DNA of 64,000 nt. Origin: an uncultured Alistipes sp. GTDB taxonomy: Bacteria; Bacteroidota; Bacteroidia; Bacteroidales; Rikenellaceae. The stretch's first letter is position 1, and the number at the start of each line of letters is the position of its first letter. The position numbers and the translations under genes were made by a program. Where the stretch lies: positions 9,002 to 73,001 of the forward strand of contig CALDPX010000067.1 of assembly GCA_937911745.1 (NCBI GenBank), in the 5' to 3' direction. Below are positions 59,655-64,000 of this stretch, piece after piece. The notes below the pieces were generated by a model. That model worked only from the letters and a program-made list of their open reading frames with translations. It did no database searches and was not told the origin of the DNA.

Positions 59655-59719
59655 GAAATTTTATGCCAAACAAGAAGGCGAGTCCGCAGTTTACTTGGGT
59701 AGGTGGTGATAAAATTTCA
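59655..59719. repeat. degenerate copy of the nested palindrome
   Basis: Outer arms GAAATTTTATGCC / GGTGATAAAATTTC pair, but only the left half of the core (GAGTCCGCAGTTTAC) remains. Confidence 0.6.
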
Positions 59720-59787
59720 AATAGGCGAGCGTATTTTAGGCGGAGGCGTAACGCCTCTTTTGTGCTGGGATTTCTCCCCAAAGCGGT

Positions 59788-59912
59788 AAATAATCATAGA
59801 ACGAGATGAATGCAAGGCATACAAGAAAGCGGGCTCCGCAGTTTACACGAGGTAAATGAGGAAGCCCGCTTATCGCAGTATAACGCAGCAGTCGCTCGTT
59901 ATATGATTATTT
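59788..59912. repeat. nested palindrome downstream of gapA (shared core)
   Basis: Core AGCGGGCTCCGCAGTTTAC..GGTAAATGAGGAAGCCCGCT (59827-59870). Outer arms AAATAATCATA and AACGAG on the left pair with CTCGTT and TATGATTATTT on the right, which reach the gapA stop. It is the likely gapA terminator. Confidence 0.75.
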
Positions 59913-60922
59913 TAGCCGTTGTAGCGCTTCATATTCTCAATCAACATAAGAACCTTGTTCGAGTAACCCCACTCGTTGTCATACCACGAAACGAGTTTCA
60001 CGAACTTGGGAGTGAGCTGGATACCTGCGGTAGCGTCGAAGATAGAGGTGCGAGCATCGTCGATGAAGTCGCTCGAAACGACTGCATCCTCGGTGTAACC
60101 AAGAATACCTTTGAGCTCGCCCTCCGAAGCCTCTTTAACTGCTGCGCAAATCTCAGCATAGCTAGCCTCTTTTGCGAGGGTACAGGTGAGGTCAACAACC
60201 GAAACATCGAGAGTAGGAACACGGAACGACATACCGGTAAGTTTGCCATTGAGCGAGGGGATAACTTTACCTACTGCCTTTGCTGCGCCGGTCGAGCTGG
60301 GGATGATGTTACCGCCTGCTGCACGACCACCACGCCAATCTTTTACCGAAGGACCGTCAACGGTTTTCTGAGTAGCGGTAGTTGCGTGAACGGTTGTCAT
60401 AAGACCCTCTACCATGCCAAATTTGTCATTGATAACCTTAGCAAGGGGAGCCAAGCAGTTGGTGGTGCACGATGCGTTCGAAACAATCTGCTGACCTGAG
60501 TAGGTGTCGGTATTTACGCCACAAACGAACATAGGGGTGTCGTCTTTCGAAGGAGCCGACATAACCACATATTTAGCACCAGCCTCGATGTGAGCCTGTG
60601 CTTTCTCTTTTGTGAGGAAAAGACCGGTGGACTCAACAACATACTCAGCCTCAACCTCGTTCCATTTGAGGTCTGCGGGGTTGCGCTCTGCGGTTACGCG
60701 GATGGGGTTACCATTAACCACGAGTTTGCCATCTACAACCTCAACAGTGCCGTTGAATTTGCCGTGTACGCTATCGTATTTGAGCATATATGCCATATAC
60801 TCTACATCGATAAGGTCGTTGATACCTACTACCTGAAATTTGTCTGCCTGGTTGCAAGCAGCGCGGAATACCAAACGACCGATACGACCGAAGCCGTTGA
60901 TACCAATCTTAATCTGTGCCAT
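59912..60922 (-). CDS. gapA: glyceraldehyde-3-phosphate dehydrogenase, type I
   Basis: Protein of 336 residues: the NAD-binding start KIGINGFGRIGRLVFRAAC, catalytic Cys in SNASCTTNCLAPLAKV (about 154) and GRAAGGNIIPSSTGAAKAVGKVIP. It is the glycolytic NAD-dependent form. Single gene, with its own promoter and palindromic terminator. Confidence 0.98.
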   Translation of the reverse strand: MAQIKIGINGFGRIGRLVFRAACNQADKFQVVGINDLIDVEYMAYMLKYDSVHGKFNGTVEVVDGKLVVNGNPIRVTAERNPADLKWNEVEAEYVVESTGLFLTKEKAQAHIEAGAKYVVMSAPSKDDTPMFVCGVNTDTYSGQQIVSNASCTTNCLAPLAKVINDKFGMVEGLMTTVHATTATQKTVDGPSVKDWRGGRAAGGNIIPSSTGAAKAVGKVIPSLNGKLTGMSFRVPTLDVSVVDLTCTLAKEASYAEICAAVKEASEGELKGILGYTEDAVVSSDFIDDARTSIFDATAGIQLTPKFVKLVSWYDNEWGYSNKVLMLIENMKRYNG

Positions 60923-60974
60923 AATTCTTTTTTAATTAAAGTGTTGTTATATTGTTGTTAATCATTTCACACCA

Positions 60975-61006
60975 CAAAAGTATAAACTTCCTCTCATTTA
61001 CCAAAA
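60975..61006 (-). promoter_or_regulatory. gapA promoter
   Basis: Minus-strand TTTTG (61002-61006), 19 nt, TACTTTTG (60975-60982), leaving a leader of about 50 nt. Confidence 0.7.
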
Positions 61007-61078
61007 GAATTATTAAATTTTTTTAGTAAATCGCCGATATGAAGTCATAAACTTGATGCAAAGAGGAGGGTGGAGTTA

Positions 61079-61429
61079 TTAGTTCTCCTTGAAGTCCACA
61101 TACTCGCCCACATCGTCGCTCACGCGCTTTTTGGTCTTGACGGTGGTTTTCACACGCACCCTACCCTCTTCGGGGTTGCGTGGGCGCGAGGTGTTCTGGT
61201 AGCCGCCGAAGTTCCAGGTGTAGCCCCTGAACTCTTCGCCACGTTCGGATGCTTCGCGTTGTGCGCGGCGCACCCTATGGCGGAAGATGAGCGAGCCAAT
61301 AAGAGCCACCATAATCAGGAAGCCCACAATGCCAAAGATAAAACTAAAAATATCGCCGAGCGAGATGGCGCCCGTCAGCAACAAAAAGAGTACGATAATC
61401 CATACCCAAGTCCAAGTTTCGCTTCTCAT
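61079..61429 (-). CDS. DUF4834-family small membrane protein
   Basis: Protein of 116 residues with two hydrophobic segments (WTWVWIIVLFLLLTGAISL, about 5-23, and FIFGIVGFLIMVALIGSLIF, about 29-48), then a basic, Arg-rich soluble tail containing GYTWNFGG. The family is confined to Bacteroidota and uncharacterised. The annotation is by resemblance to the YTWNFGG-type tail and is less certain than the others. Confidence 0.6.
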   Translation of the reverse strand: MRSETWTWVWIIVLFLLLTGAISLGDIFSFIFGIVGFLIMVALIGSLIFRHRVRRAQREASERGEEFRGYTWNFGGYQNTSRPRNPEEGRVRVKTTVKTKKRVSDDVGEYVDFKEN

Positions 61430-61445
61430 ATTTATTTAGTTTTTT

Positions 61446-61518
61446 GTCTAATGTCTAACGTCTAACGTCAATAGTCCTAAGGCTAATGAGAGAAATGGGA
61501 GATATGAGAGATATGGGA
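61446..61518 (+). repeat. GTCTAACGTC... and GAGATATG modules
   Basis: GTCTAATGTCTAACGTCTAA then CGTCAATAGTCCTAAGGC (about 61446-61483), followed by GAGAAATGGGAGATATGAGA and GATATGGG. The same first module is at 63.9 kb. Confidence 0.7.
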
Positions 61519-61523
61519 TTGTT

Positions 61524-62843
61524 TCAATTTTCAATTTTGAATTTTGAATTTTGCATTTCTCCAAAGTATCCCCAATTCCAGAAAGCCCACTCATATTCGG
61601 CTGCCACAAGGTAGGCTCGGGTCATCTCCTCCCTCATCTCGGGCGTAGCCTCTGCGGCATAGCGGTCGCACATCTCCAACACAGCCCTTGTGCCCTCGGT
61701 AAAATCCTCCGAGGCGTAGGTTGCCACCCACTCGGAGTATGGGTTAGGGTTGGGGTTGCGGTGGTTGTAGATGTAGAGTCCCACCTCGTTGTAGATCCAC
61801 ATACAAGGCAGCATTGCCGCCAAAGCGAGTGCAGGATTTCCCGTATTGATGTATTTGCGAGTGTGAGCCATATAGCCCGCAGTTACCTCCGAGGGCTCAA
61901 CGGCTGTGTCGATGCCGAAGTTGTCGATGAGCATCTGGTGCATAGCCGCCTCGGCAGCCATACCCTCCTCAGCATAGGCGCGGAACATCTTGCGCATAGC
62001 CTCATCGGGAAGCATATCGGCAAGCAGAAACATCTCCTCGCCGTAGTTTTTGATGTAAATTTCGTCTTGTGCAAGATAGCGTGCAAAACGCTCTGTTGCG
62101 AGGGTGCCATCCGCAAGTTCTGTGATGAATGGATGGCGAGTAATACGCTCATATATGGGCAGAGATTTCTGCCATACTTCCTTTGTCCAACTCATAATTT
62201 TGTCCGTTTGTTGATTGATAATCGCATTTAGTTCTGCCGCTGCTTTGCGGGGCGAAGGCGCGGAACATATTGCCGACACCACAGCCACTCCATCGGTGCC
62301 CGTAGCCATCACAGCACCAATGGTTTGGGCGTTCATACCGCCAATAGCCACCGTAGGATGGGTGGAGAGTGCCACAGCCCTCTTTAAGCCTTCCAAGCCG
62401 AAAGGCTCGGCAGTGTCGCTCTTGGTAGGGGTGCCATAGACGGGCGAGATGCCAACATAATCAACATCCAAAGAATTTGCCCGTTCCAGATCACTGAAAT
62501 TTTCCACCGAGAGCCCAATGATTTTATCCCTGCCCAGCAGTCGGCGTGCATCCTCGTAGGACATATCGCTTTGCCCTATGTGTACGCCATCGGCATCGGC
62601 TGCCAGAGCCACATCCACCCTGTCGTTGATTATAAGGGGAACTCCGAGAGGCGCAAGGAGTGCTTTGAGCCTTCGTGCGAGGGCTATAAACTCGCCCGTA
62701 GGGCACTCCTTCTCCCTGAGTTGTACCATCGTGACACCTCCCGCAACAGCCTCACTGACAACCTCTTCGAGAGGTCGTCCGAGCGATAGTGGGCGGTCTG
62801 TAACAAGGTAGAGCCTTAGGGCAGATTTAATGTCGTATTTCAT
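61524..62843 (-). CDS. ThiE-TenA fusion: thiamine phosphate synthase / thiaminase II
   Basis: Protein of 439 residues. Residues 1-210 are ThiE (LYLVTDRPLSLG, VTMVQLREKE, GVPLIINDRVDVALAADADGVHIGQSD, GISPVYGTPTKSDT, AIGGMN), joining HMP-PP and THZ-P into thiamine phosphate. Residues 217-428 are TenA (SWTKEVWQKSLPIYERITRHPFI, PYLAQDEIY-like RYLAQDEIYIKNYGEEM, catalytic Cys347 in MLPCMWIYNEVG, terminal Glu/Phe-Trp in EYEWAFW), which salvages thiamine pyrimidines. The last ten residues and the TGA stop are encoded by an AATTTTG-type repeat. It follows thiM by 6 nt. Confidence 0.93.
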   Translation of the reverse strand: MKYDIKSALRLYLVTDRPLSLGRPLEEVVSEAVAGGVTMVQLREKECPTGEFIALARRLKALLAPLGVPLIINDRVDVALAADADGVHIGQSDMSYEDARRLLGRDKIIGLSVENFSDLERANSLDVDYVGISPVYGTPTKSDTAEPFGLEGLKRAVALSTHPTVAIGGMNAQTIGAVMATGTDGVAVVSAICSAPSPRKAAAELNAIINQQTDKIMSWTKEVWQKSLPIYERITRHPFITELADGTLATERFARYLAQDEIYIKNYGEEMFLLADMLPDEAMRKMFRAYAEEGMAAEAAMHQMLIDNFGIDTAVEPSEVTAGYMAHTRKYINTGNPALALAAMLPCMWIYNEVGLYIYNHRNPNPNPYSEWVATYASEDFTEGTRAVLEMCDRYAAEATPEMREEMTRAYLVAAEYEWAFWNWGYFGEMQNSKFKIEN

Positions 62844-62849
62844 AGTGAT

Positions 62850-63635
62850 TTATAGTGTGTCGGGGGTTAGATTGTACAATTCGTCAAGGAAACCTACCTG
62901 CAACGAGCCGTTACCTTTGGCGTAGGAGGCTGCCCTCTCGCCAGCAAGGCTCATCACAGCCATAGCCGCCGTAGAAGCCACCAAAGCATCGGGGCATACT
63001 GCCGCAAAGGCTCCCACAAGAGCCGTTGAGGTACAGCCCATACCCGTTACCGAGGTCATCATCGGGCTGCCACCCTCCACTGTGTGGGTTGTGTTGCCGT
63101 CTGTTATGTAGTCCGTGGCACCGCTTATGACCACCACCGCACCCGTCTGGCGGGCGAGCCTCTGGGCTGCCGAGAGCGCATCGTGGCTCGACTGACTGCT
63201 GTCAACGCCCTTGCTCCTGATGTCGGCATCGACGAGCGCCATAATCTCACTGCCGTTGCCACGAATGATTGTGGGCTTGCACTCCTCAATAATCCTCAGT
63301 GCGGTGGCTGTGCGCTGGGGTGTGGCACCCGCACCTACGGGGTCGAGAACTATGGGTGTGGAGCGACGACTTGCCGCCTTGCCCGCCGCAAGCATACCCT
63401 CAATCCACTCCCCGTCGAGCGTACCTATATTAATAACGAGAGCCCCCGCAATGGCGGTCATTGCCTCCATCTCGTCGGTCCAATGTGCCATAACGGGCGA
63501 GGCTCCTATGGCGAGTAGCGCATTTGCAGAGTTGTTCATAGCCACATAGTTGGTGATGTTGTGCACCAGAGGACTTGTCGAGCGAACCTTGCCGAGCGCC
63601 TCGGCAAGTGCGTGTTGTGAGATTGTAGTTTTCAT
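62850..63635 (-). CDS. thiM: hydroxyethylthiazole kinase
   Basis: Protein of 261 residues from the ATG at 63635 (MKTTISQHALAEALGKVRS). The ribokinase-like fold shows HNITNYVAMNNSANALLAIGASPVM, VLDPVGAGATPQRT, IRGNGSEIMAL and TSVTGMGCTSTALVGAF (catalytic region with the conserved Cys). It phosphorylates the thiazole moiety to THZ-P for ThiE. It heads the riboswitch-controlled operon; thiC, thiD, thiG and thiH are not in the window. Confidence 0.95.
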   Translation of the reverse strand: MKTTISQHALAEALGKVRSTSPLVHNITNYVAMNNSANALLAIGASPVMAHWTDEMEAMTAIAGALVINIGTLDGEWIEGMLAAGKAASRRSTPIVLDPVGAGATPQRTATALRIIEECKPTIIRGNGSEIMALVDADIRSKGVDSSQSSHDALSAAQRLARQTGAVVVISGATDYITDGNTTHTVEGGSPMMTSVTGMGCTSTALVGAFAAVCPDALVASTAAMAVMSLAGERAASYAKGNGSLQVGFLDELYNLTPDTL

Positions 63636-63657
63636 AGTTATAAGGTTTAGTGTAAAA

Positions 63658-63697
63658 CAAAAAAATCCGCATTCCCCTGATACGCTTGGGAATACGG
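63658..63697 (-). terminator. attenuator terminator between TPP riboswitch and thiM
   Basis: Minus-strand CCGTATTCCC and GGGGAATGCGG form a stem around a 10-nt loop, followed by ATTTTTTT. It lies 23 nt before the thiM ATG and about 75 nt after the aptamer, so TPP binding could favour it. Confidence 0.75.
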
Positions 63698-63773
63698 CAA
63701 CCACGTTTAATAATTTTTGGCTCCCGACAAAGGACACCACCGTGCACCCTGCCACTTGCCATACAATCTCACC

Positions 63774-63850
63774 GTTTCCCTGCGCTGTCATTATACATAT
63801 CAGGTTCGGAGGGTATCATCTCAGCCAGCCCACGCGGGGCGGCACCCCTA
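63774..63850 (-). promoter_or_regulatory. TPP (THI-box) riboswitch aptamer
   Basis: On the minus strand the conserved THI-box parts appear in order: GGGGTGCCG, GGCTGAGATGATACCC, GAACCTGAT, AATGACAGCG and CAGGGA. The base that is usually C in AATGCCAGCG is A here. The aptamer should sense thiamine pyrophosphate and control thiM and the thiE-tenA fusion through the downstream terminator. Confidence 0.93.
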
Positions 63851-63859
63851 ACAGCACCA

Positions 63860-63898
63860 CAAAGATAGAATGCAAAATTCAAAATTCAAAATGCAAAA
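63860..63898 (-). promoter_or_regulatory. thiM operon promoter with heptad repeat
   Basis: Minus strand: TATCTTTG (63860-63867) with TTTTG copies ending 5, 12, 19 and 26 nt upstream, from TTTTGCA/TTTTGAA units (63873-63898). The transcript starts a few bases before the TPP aptamer. Confidence 0.8.
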
Positions 63899-63908
63899 TT
63901 GTTTTTTT

Positions 63909-63977
63909 GTCTAACGTCTAACGTCAATAGTCCTAAGGCTTATGGGAGAATTGAGAATTGAGGCAAATGCGAGTAAG
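63909..63977 (+). repeat. dispersed modules at the right edge
   Basis: GTCTAACGTCTAACGTCAAT and AGTCCTAAGGC (63908-63938), then GAGAATTGAGAATTGAGG and GCGAGTAAGCGAG. All recur in other gaps of the window. No gene is apparent up to 64000. Confidence 0.7.
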
Positions 63978-64000
63978 CGAGGGCAGAGGCTGCTTGCAGA

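Noticed and set aside
62184..62197. Internal ATG (residue 217) as the start of a separate tenA gene
   Set aside because: The frame is continuous with ThiE without a stop; a separate start cannot be excluded but is not needed.
63774..63850. Another riboswitch type (for example cobalamin or yybP)
   Set aside because: The conserved GGCTGAGA, GAACCTGAT and CAGGGA elements are specific to THI boxes.
1..64000. Insertion sequences, prophage genes, toxin-antitoxin or defence systems
   Set aside because: I found no transposase, integrase, phage structural, nuclease-effector or CRISPR gene in any reading frame.

Overview
The window is chromosomal DNA of a member of the Bacteroidota, order Bacteroidales. 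The evidence is promoters of the TTG/TAnnTTTG type, A-rich leaders without Shine-Dalgarno sequences, Bacteroidales-only families (DUF4271, DUF3078, DUF4834) and a hemD-rnpA-yidD neighbourhood typical of the phylum. An Alistipes/Rikenellaceae-like genome of moderate GC is my best guess, but the family level is inference.

Layout. 1-1325: 5' end of an RND efflux pump gene and its lipoprotein adaptor (minus). 1450-2825: surE and rplS (plus). 10997-2976: a ten-gene minus-strand run (LysE-type exporter, cmk, ispH, small membrane protein, S41 protease, histidine kinase, DUF4271, hemD, rnpA, yidD). 11169-14869: lnt, folC and an SDR oxidoreductase (plus). 14957-17305: a divergent pair, a dolichol-phosphate-mannose-synthase-like glycosyltransferase and a COG2509-type flavoprotein. 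17369-21094: two glycosyltransferases around a Stealth-type sugar phosphotransferase, then rsmG and rpmH. 21403-24577: tRNA-Thr(CGU), cstA, a TPR-like protein and ferritin. 43651-24868: one minus-strand ribosomal supercluster of 33 genes, with str, S10, spc and alpha operons joined (rpsL to rplQ) but without tuf. 44027-50376: leuS, mntP, an AT-rich lipoprotein beside a 160-nt palindrome, and dnaX. 50798-64000: tyrS, folE, a groS with no adjacent groL, a second S41 protease, a DUF3078 outer-membrane protein, nfo, mscL, an aminotransferase, a low-molecular-weight phosphatase, gapA, a DUF4834 gene, and a TPP-riboswitch operon of thiM and a thiE-tenA fusion.

Most genes are housekeeping: translation, replication, cofactors and envelope biogenesis. 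I saw no phage, insertion sequence, CRISPR array or defence island. The unusual content is intergenic. (1) A 7-bp repeat (AATTTTG and variants) lies directly upstream of five promoters, with one repeat copy 18-19 bp from the -7 box each time, apparently supplying the -33 element. (2) Nested palindromes share a core (TCCGCA-TTTAC/GTAAATG) but have outer arms that match only within each copy; they sit at gene 3' ends. (3) Other short modules recur in several intergenic gaps. (4) dnaX carries an A9 tract at the end of its clamp-loader ATPase region, where slippage in either direction reaches a stop within a few codons, giving a predicted gamma-like short form. (5) The ribosomal cluster has three unusually long internal gaps with promoter or leader signals, one containing an open frame that ends in an ATGA overlap with rpmJ.
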